A stretch of 64,000 bases of DNA from Haloarcula salinisoli (GTDB lineage Archaea; Halobacteriota; Halobacteria; Halobacteriales; Haloarculaceae), in contig NZ_RKLQ01000001.1 in assembly GCF_019599405.1 (NCBI RefSeq), forward strand, positions 992,001 through 1,056,000, in the 5' to 3' direction. Numbering within the stretch: the stretch's first letter is position 1; every line of letters starts with the position of its first letter. Of the stretch, positions 25,569-33,420 are shown one piece after another. The notes under the pieces were generated by a model. The model made no database searches. It had not been told where the DNA came from and saw only the letters and a list, made by a program, of their open reading frames with translations. A program made the translations under genes and the position numbers.

Positions 25569-26420
25569 ATGCCATCGGTCGCATTCTTCGGGAGCCATCC
25601 GCTCGGTGAGCGCTGCCTGGACGAACTGACCGGCCACGACGCCTTCGACGTCGAGCTGGTCGTCACCTACGGGCCCGACGAGGACACCTGGTGGGACGGC
25701 TGTCTGTACGACCGCGCCCAGCAGCTGGGCCATCGGGTCCGAACCCGAGCCGACGAACGGGAGGTGCTCGACTACGACGTGGACTACCTCGTCAGCGTCT
25801 ACTACCCCAACATACTCGGCGAGGAACTGCTCGACCACCCGACCGTCGCGCCGCTGAACCTCCATCAGGCCGAACTGCCCCGCTATCGCGGGAGCAACGT
25901 CTTCTCCCATGCCATCATGAACGCCCGCGACGACGACCACTGGCGCTACGGGACCACGCTGCACGTGATGGCGCCGGAGGTCGACGCCGGTGACATCGTC
26001 GCCCGCCGGTTCGTCCCCATCGAGGAGACCGACACCGCCCGGACCCTGTACGACCGCGTCACCGAGGCCTCCGTCGACCTGTTCCGCGAACAGCTCACGA
26101 CGCTCCGGGACGGGGCCGTCCACCGGGTCGCGACGCCACAGTCGGCGTACAACGGCGAGCGGTACTTCTACACCAAGGAGAGTCTCGACGGCGAGAAGGC
26201 GATCCCGGTCGAGCGGCTGGCCGACGACGACGAGGCCACCCAGCTGGCGGTGTACGACAAGATTCGAGCACTGGATTTCCCGCCGTTCGAGCCGGCCTAC
26301 ACGGAGCTTTCCGGGCGGCGACTCTACCTGACGGCGACGAACTACGACGACCTCTTCGGGGGTGCGACGGTACCGAACTTCGGCGTCGAAGACGACCCCG
26401 TCGCGGCCACGCAGGACTAG
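25569..26420 (+). CDS. Sugar formyltransferase (methionyl-tRNA formyltransferase fold)
   Basis: The 283-residue enzyme has the N10-formyltetrahydrofolate transferase fold. Catalytic residues are in place: Asn97 and His99 in LNLHQAELPRYRG and Asp139 in EVDAGDIV. The length and C-terminal domain match sugar N-formyltransferases rather than Fmt; archaea do not formylate initiator Met. Its product would be an N-formylated amino sugar nucleotide. It has its own promoter element and converges on the oxidoreductase/aminotransferase pair, which it overlaps by 4 nt at the stops. The amine substrate is probably produced by the DegT protein at 27418. Confidence 0.85.
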   Translation: MPSVAFFGSHPLGERCLDELTGHDAFDVELVVTYGPDEDTWWDGCLYDRAQQLGHRVRTRADEREVLDYDVDYLVSVYYPNILGEELLDHPTVAPLNLHQAELPRYRGSNVFSHAIMNARDDDHWRYGTTLHVMAPEVDAGDIVARRFVPIEETDTARTLYDRVTEASVDLFREQLTTLRDGAVHRVATPQSAYNGERYFYTKESLDGEKAIPVERLADDDEATQLAVYDKIRALDFPPFEPAYTELSGRRLYLTATNYDDLFGGATVPNFGVEDDPVAATQD

Positions 26421-27421
26421 AACTGCGTCACGGTGTCGGGCTGCTTGACGGGCACGACGCTCTTCTTGCGGGCGGACTCCTCGGCGTACTCCAGGGTCTC
26501 GACGGCGCGGGCACCGACGGCGCCGTCGGCGCGTGGCTGTTCGCCCGCTCGGCTGGCTTCGACGAAGGACTGGACCTCGACTTTCAGCGGTTCGCGGTCG
26601 TCTGTGCTGTGTGAGATTGCGCCGTCGTTTCTCGACTTGAGCCCGTCGTCCGGGTCGGAGAACACCTCGGCGTCGAACAGTTCGAGCTTCGTGTTCTCCA
26701 GATAGTCGACGTACGCCGACCGGTTGGAGCCGACGACGACGAGGTCACGTTTCTTGTCGAAGACGGGCACCTGCCAGGAGGAGTTGATGACGCCGCTGGT
26801 GTCGCCGTACTGCAGCGTGATAGTCGCCGTCTCGACGATGTTCTCCCGGACGAACGAGTCGAGCTGCCCGTGGACGGTGTCGGGTCGTCGGCCCAGCAGG
26901 TAGTCGTAGATGTCCACGTCGTGGACCGCAAGCGAGTAGAGCACGCCCGTCGTCGTCCGGGGCACCCGAAACGAGAAGCGACGGGTCTGGAGGTACTTGA
27001 TTCGCCCCAGCTCCCCGCGGTCGATGCGCCGTTTCAGCGCGACCAGCGCCGGGTGGTAGCGGAAGATATGCCCCACGCCGAGCGTACAATCGTTGTCGTC
27101 GGCGGCCTCGACGATGTCCCAGGCGTCGGCCGAGGTCAGCGCCAGCGGTTTCTCGACGAGCAGGTCGATGTCCCGCTCCAGCAGCGACAGCGCGACCGTC
27201 CGGTGGGTCGTCGACGGGGTGGCGACGGTCGCCGCGTCGACGTCGAGATTCCCGACGTCCGTCTCGTAGGGCAGACCGTACGTCTCTGCGAGTTTCGAGG
27301 CGCGGCTCTCGTCCGTATCACACAGCACCACCTCGTCGAGTTCCCCGTCGTCCATGAGCTCCTTCGCGACCCGGACGTGGTTTTTCCCCCAGTAGCCGGT
27401 GCCGACGACGCCGTATCTCAT
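26417..27421 (-). CDS. Gfo/Idh/MocA family sugar oxidoreductase 2
   Basis: The 334-residue protein has the Rossmann start YGVVGTGYWGKNHVRVAKEL, the EKP motif in LLVEKPLALTS, VGHIFRYHPALV, and SLAVHDVDIYDYLLG, the last carrying the usual catalytic His/Asp pair. It is close in layout to WbpB/WlbA-type UDP-sugar dehydrogenases that make the 3-keto sugar used by a PLP aminotransferase. It is translationally coupled to the DegT gene upstream, with its ATG overlapping the DegT stop. Confidence 0.85.
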   Translation of the reverse strand: MRYGVVGTGYWGKNHVRVAKELMDDGELDEVVLCDTDESRASKLAETYGLPYETDVGNLDVDAATVATPSTTHRTVALSLLERDIDLLVEKPLALTSADAWDIVEAADDNDCTLGVGHIFRYHPALVALKRRIDRGELGRIKYLQTRRFSFRVPRTTTGVLYSLAVHDVDIYDYLLGRRPDTVHGQLDSFVRENIVETATITLQYGDTSGVINSSWQVPVFDKKRDLVVVGSNRSAYVDYLENTKLELFDAEVFSDPDDGLKSRNDGAISHSTDDREPLKVEVQSFVEASRAGEQPRADGAVGARAVETLEYAEESARKKSVVPVKQPDTVTQF

Positions 27422-28518
27422 CGGTAGAACCTCCGGACTTCGTCCGCGACGCGGTCGATTTCGTCGTCGGTGATGCGCGGGTGCATCGGCAGGGAGACGA
27501 TGCGGTCACAGAGTCGCTCGGTCTCCGGCAGCGAGGGAACCTCCGCCAGGTACTCGCCCATTGCCGGGGTGAGATGGACGGGCGGGTCGTAGTGGATGCC
27601 CGTGTCGATACCCTGCTCGTCGAGGTGTGTACGGAGGGCCTCGCGCTCGGGGACCTGGACGACGAAGAGGTGGTAGACGTGGGTCGCGTTGTCGCGCTCC
27701 GTCGGCAACACCACTTCATCGAGGTCGGCCAGCCGCTCGTGATAGCGGTCGGCGGCCGCGGCGCGGTCGGCGTTCCAGTCGGCCAGATGTGAGAGCTGTT
27801 CGAGCCCGACGGCCGCGCTCACCTCGTCCATCCGGTGGTTCAAGCCGAGTCGCACGTGGTTCCCGTCCTCGTCACGGCCGTGGTTGCGGAGTTCTCTCGC
27901 CGTGCTCGCGAGGTCGGCGTCGTCGGTGACGAGCATCCCCCCGTCGCCGGCGACGGTCATGTTCTTCGACGGGTAGAAGCTGAAACAGCCGGCGGTGCCG
28001 AGCCCGCCGACCGGGTCGCCCCGGTAGGTGGCGCCGTGGGCCTGACAGCTGTCCTCGAACACGTCGAGGTCGTACTGGTCGGCGATGGTCGTAATCGGCC
28101 CCATCGCTGCAGGTTGGCCATAGAGGTGGACCGGCGCGACGGCGGCCGCGTCGTCGTGGGCCGCGGCCTTCTTCGCGAGGTCCGTCTCGTCGATGGTGTA
28201 CGTCTCCGGGTCGACGTCGACGAACACCGGCTCCGCTCCGAGTTCGACGACCGGGCTGACCGTCGCAAAGAACGTGTGTCCGGGGACGAGTACCGTATCG
28301 CCCTCCCCGATACCTGCCGCCTTCATTGCGAGGTACAGCGCCGCTGTGCCGCTGCTGACGCCGACGGCGTGGTCGGTGTCGCAGGTGTCGGCGAACTGTG
28401 CTTCCAGCGCTTCGACGCGGGGCCCTTTGACGTATCGCCGCGTCTCCAGCACCTCCGTCGCCCGGTCGACGATGTCGTCGTCGACGTAGACGTCTGTAAA
28501 CGGGACCTGTTCGGTCAT
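27418..28518 (-). CDS. DegT/DnrJ/EryC1/StrS sugar aminotransferase 1
   Basis: The 366-residue PLP enzyme transfers an amino group to a keto sugar nucleotide. Visible are GVSSGTAALYLAMKAAG for the phosphate-binding turn, VFEDSCQAHGATYRG with the PLP-contacting Asp, and the Schiff-base Lys185 in SFYPSKNMTVAGDGG. It overlaps the oxidoreductase gene downstream by 4 nt. The same DegT then Gfo order is found on the other strand at 31328-33420, so one module is an inverted paralogue of the other. Confidence 0.9.
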   Translation of the reverse strand: MTEQVPFTDVYVDDDIVDRATEVLETRRYVKGPRVEALEAQFADTCDTDHAVGVSSGTAALYLAMKAAGIGEGDTVLVPGHTFFATVSPVVELGAEPVFVDVDPETYTIDETDLAKKAAAHDDAAAVAPVHLYGQPAAMGPITTIADQYDLDVFEDSCQAHGATYRGDPVGGLGTAGCFSFYPSKNMTVAGDGGMLVTDDADLASTARELRNHGRDEDGNHVRLGLNHRMDEVSAAVGLEQLSHLADWNADRAAAADRYHERLADLDEVVLPTERDNATHVYHLFVVQVPEREALRTHLDEQGIDTGIHYDPPVHLTPAMGEYLAEVPSLPETERLCDRIVSLPMHPRITDDEIDRVADEVRRFYR

Positions 28519-28820
28519 CAGCGTCGGCTAGCGTTGACCGACCTATTGTTATACTGACCGTTCGTACTGAGGGAGAAAATTGCGGAACACTTCGGTTCAG
28601 AAAGGTGTTTGAAACCGGCCGCAATAGTTCGCGAGCTCGTCGGGTAATAGTCGGGGAAGCCGCGCTTATGATGTGGCAGCGAGAGGCTATGTTGTCCCCT
28701 TATTTCACAAAATAACACGTATCTGAATATTTTCTGAACCCACTCCAACAACCCCGAATAGTTGGCTTTCCAAGTACTATTTTCCTGGTAACTTTCCAGC
28801 TGTTCCCCGAGCCAGACGGC
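28519..28820. other. AT-rich divergent region between aminotransferase and ATP-grasp genes
   Basis: These 302 bases are lower in GC than the surroundings. They carry the TATAACAAT at 28545-28553 for the leftward genes and weaker TAAC-containing sites (AATAACACG at 28711-28719 and GGTAACTTT at 28787-28795, the latter 26 nt before ATG 28821) for the rightward gene. No gene is seen. Confidence 0.45.
28545..28553 (-). promoter_or_regulatory. Promoter-like 9-mer TATAACAAT
   Basis: On the minus strand, its 3' end is 27 nt from the ATG at 28518 of the aminotransferase. Sequence and spacing are the same as at 7827-7835. Confidence 0.55.
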
Positions 28821-30014
28821 ATGGCCGCACAATCTACTTCGGATGACGCCATCGTCGTCGTCTCCAACCAGGCGCCGGCGTCGCTGAATATCGTTCGGTC
28901 GCTGGGCCGTCGCGGCGTCCGGACTATCGCCGCTGCCAACCGCGAGGGGACGCCCGCAATCGCCTCGCGGTACTGCGACGAGTCGGTTCGGTTACCGGAC
29001 CCGTTCGAGGACATCGTCGCCTATCGGGACGCACTGCTGGAGCTGGCCGAGCGGCCCGCCGTCAGGACTATCGCGCCCGTCCGCGAACCCGACGTCTACG
29101 TCCTCTCGAAGTACCGCGACGAGTTCGCCGAGCACGTCTCGACGCTGTGGCCCGACGCGGAGACGCTGGCACAGGCCCACGACCGGGTCGCACTCGTCGA
29201 CGCGGCCGAGACGGCCGGCGTCGCCGCTCCGGATACCGAGCTCCTGACCGACGTCGAGGACTGGAGCGGCCGCCGCATCGTGAAGGCCCGGTACGGCTTC
29301 CTGGCCGACCGGTACGTCGAGGACCTCGGCCCCGAGAACGCCATCGAAGCGGGCACGACCGAGTATATCGAACCCGACGAGAGACCGGACGTCGACGCGC
29401 TCGTCGACCAGATGGGCCACGTCCCAATCGTCCAGGAGTACGTCGATGGGACGGAGTACACTATCCGCGCGCTGTACGACGAGGGCGAGCCGGTGGTCTC
29501 GACACAGAAGGCCCTGCGGCGCGGGATGAAATACCCGCGGGGCCCCAGCGTCTACCACGAGGCCGTCGACATCCCGGAACTGGAGCGGGCCGGGCTCGCC
29601 ATCCTCGACGAACTCGACTGGCACGGTCCCGCCTCCGTCGGGTTCATCCGGGACAGCGAGACGGGGACGTTCAAACTGCTGGAGATAAACCCCCGCTTCT
29701 GGGCGTCGCTGCCCTGTGATATCCACGCCGGGGTCGACTACCCGCACTACTACTGGCAGCTCGCCAACGGGGCGACGGGACCGTTCGACCCCGCCTATCG
29801 CCCGGGGACAGCGTCGCATTTCCTTCGTGGTGAACTGGTCCACCTCCACAGCGTGCTCACAGAGGAGTACGCCTTCGTCCCCCGCCCGTCGGTCGGCGAG
29901 ACCGTCAGCGGGATGGCGGGGTCCTTGCTCGAACAGCCCAACTTCGACGTCTTCAGTCTGGACGACCCGCGCCCGTTCCTCCGGGACACACTGAACACCG
30001 TCCTCGGGCTGTAA
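28821..30014 (+). CDS. ATP-grasp carboxylate-amine ligase-like protein
   Basis: The 397-residue protein has the pre-ATP-grasp domain (VVVSNQAPASLNIVRSLGRRG, residues 13-33) and a central ATP-grasp domain with VKARYGFLADRY, PIVQEYVDGTEYTI and the metal-binding LLEINPRFWASLP. These enzymes use ATP to join a carboxylate to an amine or thiol through an acyl phosphate. In this locus it may attach an amino acid or other acid to an amino sugar or uronic acid. It is transcribed alone between the two DegT/Gfo modules. Substrates are unknown. Confidence 0.8.
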   Translation: MAAQSTSDDAIVVVSNQAPASLNIVRSLGRRGVRTIAAANREGTPAIASRYCDESVRLPDPFEDIVAYRDALLELAERPAVRTIAPVREPDVYVLSKYRDEFAEHVSTLWPDAETLAQAHDRVALVDAAETAGVAAPDTELLTDVEDWSGRRIVKARYGFLADRYVEDLGPENAIEAGTTEYIEPDERPDVDALVDQMGHVPIVQEYVDGTEYTIRALYDEGEPVVSTQKALRRGMKYPRGPSVYHEAVDIPELERAGLAILDELDWHGPASVGFIRDSETGTFKLLEINPRFWASLPCDIHAGVDYPHYYWQLANGATGPFDPAYRPGTASHFLRGELVHLHSVLTEEYAFVPRPSVGETVSGMAGSLLEQPNFDVFSLDDPRPFLRDTLNTVLGL

Positions 30015-30082
30015 CGACCGCCGTGTTTCCGAGGCCGCTGTCGCTGTCCACTACAAGCCTCACCTATGTCCGATAGCCGCTA

Positions 30083-30091
30083 AATTACCAA
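30083..30091 (+). promoter_or_regulatory. Promoter-like 9-mer AATTACCAA
   Basis: The AATTAC variant of the element, 28 nt before the ATG at 30119 of the microprotein. The paralogous microprotein at 1620-1730 has AATTACTAA at the same distance. Confidence 0.4.
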
Positions 30092-30118
30092 GTCGCTTGC
30101 CGCAATCACTGTGGCTGT

Positions 30119-30250
30119 ATGAGTGGTCATCTGACGGCTGACGAGTGGCGACGCATCAACGAGTTCGCGGACACGCCGAAACACCGTCGTCGCCCGGAAC
30201 AGTTGTTGCCCGAAGGAACTCTGCCGGACGGGGAATCGACCGAGCAGTAA
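30119..30250 (+). CDS. 43-aa haloarchaeal microprotein
   Basis: ATG 30119 opens 43 codons ending in TAA 30248-30250. The core EFADTPKHRRRPEQLLPE is shared with the 36-residue product of 1620-1730 (EFANTPTYLRTPEQLLPE), which supports both as real genes. The product is hydrophilic, with a basic middle and acidic ends. It is convergent with the winged-helix gene, whose stop lies at the very next base. The function is unknown. Confidence 0.65.
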   Translation: MSGHLTADEWRRINEFADTPKHRRRPEQLLPEGTLPDGESTEQ

Positions 30251-30532
30251 TTACAGCATATTCTCGGCCTCGATGGTCTCCCATACCTCGAGGCCCTCGT
30301 CAGTGATACCGTAGACCCGTCCTTTGCGCCGGTTCTCGGAGACGAGCAGGGTCACGAGGTCGGCGTCGCGAAGCTCCTGGAGGGCCCGCGAGACGTGGGC
30401 GATACTGAGGTCGGTCTCGTCCGCGATGAGCGACGGCGTCGCCGGCCCGTCTGAGAGCCGACGCAGCGTCGCGATGCGATAGCGGGAGCTGATGACGTAA
30501 CTGATGTCGTCCCACGGGTCGGGCTCGCTCAT
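30251..30532 (-). CDS. Winged-helix transcription regulator (ArsR/MarR-like)
   Basis: The 93-residue protein is a single winged-helix domain: ISSRYRIATLRRLSDGPATPSLIADETDLSIAHVSRALQELRDADLV is the helix-turn-helix, and ENRRKGRVYGITDEG forms the wing. It closely follows the haloarchaeal small wHTH family usually annotated as MarR- or ArsR-like. Its place in the middle of the glycan locus makes it a candidate local regulator. Its ATG overlaps the stop of a short upstream ORF (30529-30615). Confidence 0.85.
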   Translation of the reverse strand: MSEPDPWDDISYVISSRYRIATLRRLSDGPATPSLIADETDLSIAHVSRALQELRDADLVTLLVSENRRKGRVYGITDEGLEVWETIEAENML

Positions 30533-30615
30533 CTGTGTCTCCTCCCGGCGGACGAGTCGTAGTCACTGTCAGATTCGGTTCGGTCGCTCGGTCGGTCGGG
30601 TGTGTTTGTAGCCAT
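30529..30615 (-). CDS. Possible 28-aa leader ORF before the winged-helix gene
   Basis: A 28-codon ORF (MATNTPDRPSDRTES...) rich in Asp, Ser and Arg ends with TGA that overlaps the ATG of the winged-helix gene as ATGA. It could be a coupled leader or simply the end of a long non-coding frame that runs on up to 31068. Confidence 0.25.
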   Translation of the reverse strand: MATNTPDRPSDRTESDSDYDSSAGRRHR

Positions 30616-31225
30616 GAGGGTTCGGGTACGCCTGCTGGCGCTGCTCGGTCGGTCGAACCGACGTCGGCGCGTGTCTGTCGTCGGTTGCTGGTCCGGCGGT
30701 CGTGTCCCCCGGCGATATCGTTCGTCTGTGAGCTGTACGACTGACAGCGAGGCAGGGACGACGTGGACGCACAGTGGCAGCTGCCTGGTCGGCAGTCCCG
30801 GACCGTCGGCGACGACTCCCCGTGGGTCGGCCGCGCCATCGCGCCGGTAGCGCGACGCACCGACACCACCCGTCTGCAGGGTCGGACTCGCTGTCCGGGC
30901 CTGGGATATAATTTCGGTACAGTGACATATAAACCCATCCTCGGCCGGCCGGCGCTGGGTGGCCACCGATCTCCGGGTCGGGCAACTGGTGTCGACTGAA
31001 GCCTGTATCATTCTTTCTCCACGTGGATGCGGATGTCCCCGCCTCGAAGCCACTGTTGAGAGATACACACGTGGACCCGCCTTTGTTACGTATCACATAT
31101 ACCGGATACAGATGGGGTATCTCCGGCAAAACGAACCGGAACTCACGTGGACCGGAACTGGTCCGCTCTCACCCCCTACAGACACCCTGTCGGGCGAAAC
31201 TCGACGTTTCTCAGTGCAAGCTACA
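30616..31225. other. Non-coding region between the winged-helix and DegT genes
   Basis: No convincing protein gene is seen. Long Arg-rich frames on the minus strand lack the acidic composition of real haloarchaeal proteins. Several AT-rich sites could be promoters: GATATAATTTC and CATATAAAC around 30905-30938, and, on the minus strand, CGTAACAAA at 31082-31090. An untranslated leader of the winged-helix gene or a non-coding RNA is possible. Confidence 0.4.
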
Positions 31226-31234
31226 CATAACAAT
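31226..31234 (+). promoter_or_regulatory. Promoter-like 9-mer CATAACAAT
   Basis: A member of the locus element, 26 nt before GTG 31260, the start of a 23-codon leader ORF that runs into the DegT gene. A second TATA-like GTATATTC lies at 31291-31298. Confidence 0.45.
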
Positions 31235-31259
31235 GCCGATACTTTGCTTGCCGAAAACC

Positions 31260-31331
31260 GTGATCGCTGTCCAATCGACACCGACCGGACGAGTCGGTAT
31301 ATTCCCACCGTATGGCGGTGACGCGCCGTGA
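31260..31331 (+). CDS. Possible 23-aa leader ORF coupled to DegT aminotransferase 2
   Basis: GTG 31260 opens 23 codons (ending GIFPPYGGDAP) and stops at TGA 31329-31331, overlapping the GTG start of the aminotransferase as GTGA. Distance from the promoter-like element is 26 nt. The arrangement matches 5449-5496, 7992-8096 and 17419-17490. Confidence 0.35.
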   Translation: MIAVQSTPTGRVGIFPPYGGDAP

Positions 31332-32428
31332 CTGAGACGCAGTTACACGAGCCGACCATATCGATAGCCTCGCCGGCTGTCGGCCGGGAGGAACTCCACA
31401 GGGTAGCCGAGGTGCTCGGTTCCGGTCGGCTCAGCGGCGGCGAGGCGGTCGAGGCATTCGGCTCTGAGTTTGCCACCTACTGTGACGTCTCCCACGGCGT
31501 CCCGACGACGAACGGGACGACCGCCCTGCACGCGGCGCTGGCCGCGCTCGACATCGGGCCCGGAGACACCGTGGTAACGACGCCTTTTTCGTTTATCGCG
31601 ACGGCGAACGCGATCAGACACGTCGGCGCACGACCGGTGTTTGCGGACATCAACCCCGAGACGTACAATCTCGACCCCGACCGCGTCGCCGCCGTCGCGG
31701 ACGCCGAGGGCATCGACGCGGTACTGGCCGTCCACCTCTATGGTTGTCCCGCGCCAATCGACGAGTTACAGGCAATCGCGGACCGACACGACGCCGTCCT
31801 CGTCGAAGATTGCGCACAGGCTCACGGCGCGACCTACCGGGGCGACCCGGTCGGCAGCTTCGGCGACGCCGGCTGTTTCAGCTTCTACCCCACGAAGAAC
31901 ATGACCACCGGCGAGGGCGGCATGGTCGTCACCGACGACGACGACGTGGCCGAACGCTGTCGCAGCTTCATCGACCACGGCCGGGGGCCGGACGGGAGCC
32001 ACGAGCGCGTCGGACACAACTTCCGTATGCCGGACCTCTGTGCGGCCATCGGGCGCGTCCAGCTCTCGAAGCTCGACGACTTCGTGGCGGCCCGCCGGGA
32101 GCACGCCGCCCAGTTCGACGACGCCATCGCGGACGCACCGATACAGCGGCCAGTCGAACCCGACGGCTGTCGCCACGCGTACCACCAGTACACGGTCCGC
32201 TGTGACGACCGGACGGCGCTTTCCGCTCATCTGGAGGAGTACGGCGTCGGTTCGGCGGTGTACTATCCACGGGCGATTCACGAGGAGCCGGCCTACGACG
32301 GCGTCACGGTCGAGTTACCGGTCGCCGAACGGGCCGCCGAGGAGGTCCTCTCGATTCCGGTCCACCCCGAGCTGTCCACCGAGGACGTCCGGCAGATAAC
32401 GCACGCGCTCACGGAGTTTTCGACATGA
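31328..32428 (+). CDS. DegT/DnrJ/EryC1/StrS sugar aminotransferase 2 (WbpE-like)
   Basis: The 366-residue PLP enzyme is a paralogue of 27418-28518. Features are TTNGTTALHAALAAL, VLVEDCAQAHGATYRG, and the Schiff-base Lys190 in SFYPTKNMTTGEGG. It heads a three-gene unit with an oxidoreductase and a UDP-sugar dehydrogenase, the order expected for WbpE-WbpB-WbpA, which make UDP-2-acetamido-3-amino-2,3-dideoxy uronic acid. The stop overlaps the next start by 4 nt. Confidence 0.9.
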   Translation: MTETQLHEPTISIASPAVGREELHRVAEVLGSGRLSGGEAVEAFGSEFATYCDVSHGVPTTNGTTALHAALAALDIGPGDTVVTTPFSFIATANAIRHVGARPVFADINPETYNLDPDRVAAVADAEGIDAVLAVHLYGCPAPIDELQAIADRHDAVLVEDCAQAHGATYRGDPVGSFGDAGCFSFYPTKNMTTGEGGMVVTDDDDVAERCRSFIDHGRGPDGSHERVGHNFRMPDLCAAIGRVQLSKLDDFVAARREHAAQFDDAIADAPIQRPVEPDGCRHAYHQYTVRCDDRTALSAHLEEYGVGSAVYYPRAIHEEPAYDGVTVELPVAERAAEEVLSIPVHPELSTEDVRQITHALTEFST

Positions 32429-33420
32429 CCGAACAACTGGCTGCTGGGGTCGTCGGCGTCGGCAGCATGGGCCGACACCACGCTCGCGTCTACAACGAGA
32501 TACAGGGGGTCGAACTCGTGGGTATCGCCGACGCAGACGAGGAGGCCGCCGCGCAGGTCGCCTCGACCTACGGTAGCACGGTCTACGACCTGGAAACCCT
32601 CCTGGGAACGGTCGACCTCGTCTCTATCGCCGTCCCAACTCGATACCACTACGAGGTGGCCTCGAGAGCCATCGACGCCGGCGTCTCAGTACTGGTGGAG
32701 AAACCGTTCGTGACCGACGCCGCGAAGGGCCGCGAACTCATCGACCGGGCCGAGGCCGCCGGCGTGACCCTGCAGGTGGGTCACATCGAGCGGTTCAACC
32801 CAGTCGTCGACGTGCTTGAGGACGTTCTCGCGAACGTCGAACCCATCGCGGCGTCGGCCCGCCGACTCGGGCCGCCAGTCTCGCGGGACGTGAAAGACGA
32901 CGTCGTGATGGACCTGATGATACACGATATCGATATCGCCTGTTCGCTGTTCGGCGACGAGGTGGCCGGCGTCACCGCCATCGGCGCCTGCGACGGCGAC
33001 TACACCGACGCCCAGATAGAGTTCGACGGCGGGACCCTTTGCTCGCTGACGGCCAGCCGCGTCACACAGGAACGCATCAGGGACCTCTCCGTGACCGCCC
33101 GCGAGTGCCACGTCAACGTCGATTTCATGGACCAGTCTGTGCGAATCTATCGCCACTCGGACCCGTCCTATCACACGGAGAACGGCGACGTGCGCTACAG
33201 CCAGGAGAGCATCATCGAGCGTCCCGCCGTGGACAGTGACGAACCGCTCAAGCGGGAACTGCGTTCCTTCGTCGACTGTGTGCGCAACGGTTCGACCCCG
33301 CGGACCACCGGGAGCGACGGGCTCTACGCCATGTTGCTCGCCGACGAAATTAGTTCGATAGCGGACTCGCGGACTCTCGCCCTGGAGGAGGTGAGCGTCG
33401 GTGACCGCAGCACAATCTGA
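32425..33420 (+). CDS. Gfo/Idh/MocA family sugar oxidoreductase 3 (WbpB-like)
   Basis: The 331-residue protein has GVVGVGSMGRHHARVYNEI, the EKP motif in VLVEKPFVTDAAKG, VGHIERFNPVVDVL and MIHDIDIACSLFGDE with the His/Asp pair. It is predicted to oxidise the 3-hydroxyl of UDP-GlcNAcA with NAD, giving the keto sugar for the coupled aminotransferase. It overlaps the dehydrogenase gene by 20 nt, an unusually long overlap. Confidence 0.88.
   Translation: MTEQLAAGVVGVGSMGRHHARVYNEIQGVELVGIADADEEAAAQVASTYGSTVYDLETLLGTVDLVSIAVPTRYHYEVASRAIDAGVSVLVEKPFVTDAAKGRELIDRAEAAGVTLQVGHIERFNPVVDVLEDVLANVEPIAASARRLGPPVSRDVKDDVVMDLMIHDIDIACSLFGDEVAGVTAIGACDGDYTDAQIEFDGGTLCSLTASRVTQERIRDLSVTARECHVNVDFMDQSVRIYRHSDPSYHTENGDVRYSQESIIERPAVDSDEPLKRELRSFVDCVRNGSTPRTTGSDGLYAMLLADEISSIADSRTLALEEVSVGDRSTI

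Noticed and set aside
30529-31068. A 179-codon minus-strand frame before the winged-helix gene
   Set aside because: Arg/Pro/Thr-rich composition unlike haloarchaeal proteins; only its last 28 codons were kept as a low-confidence leader ORF.
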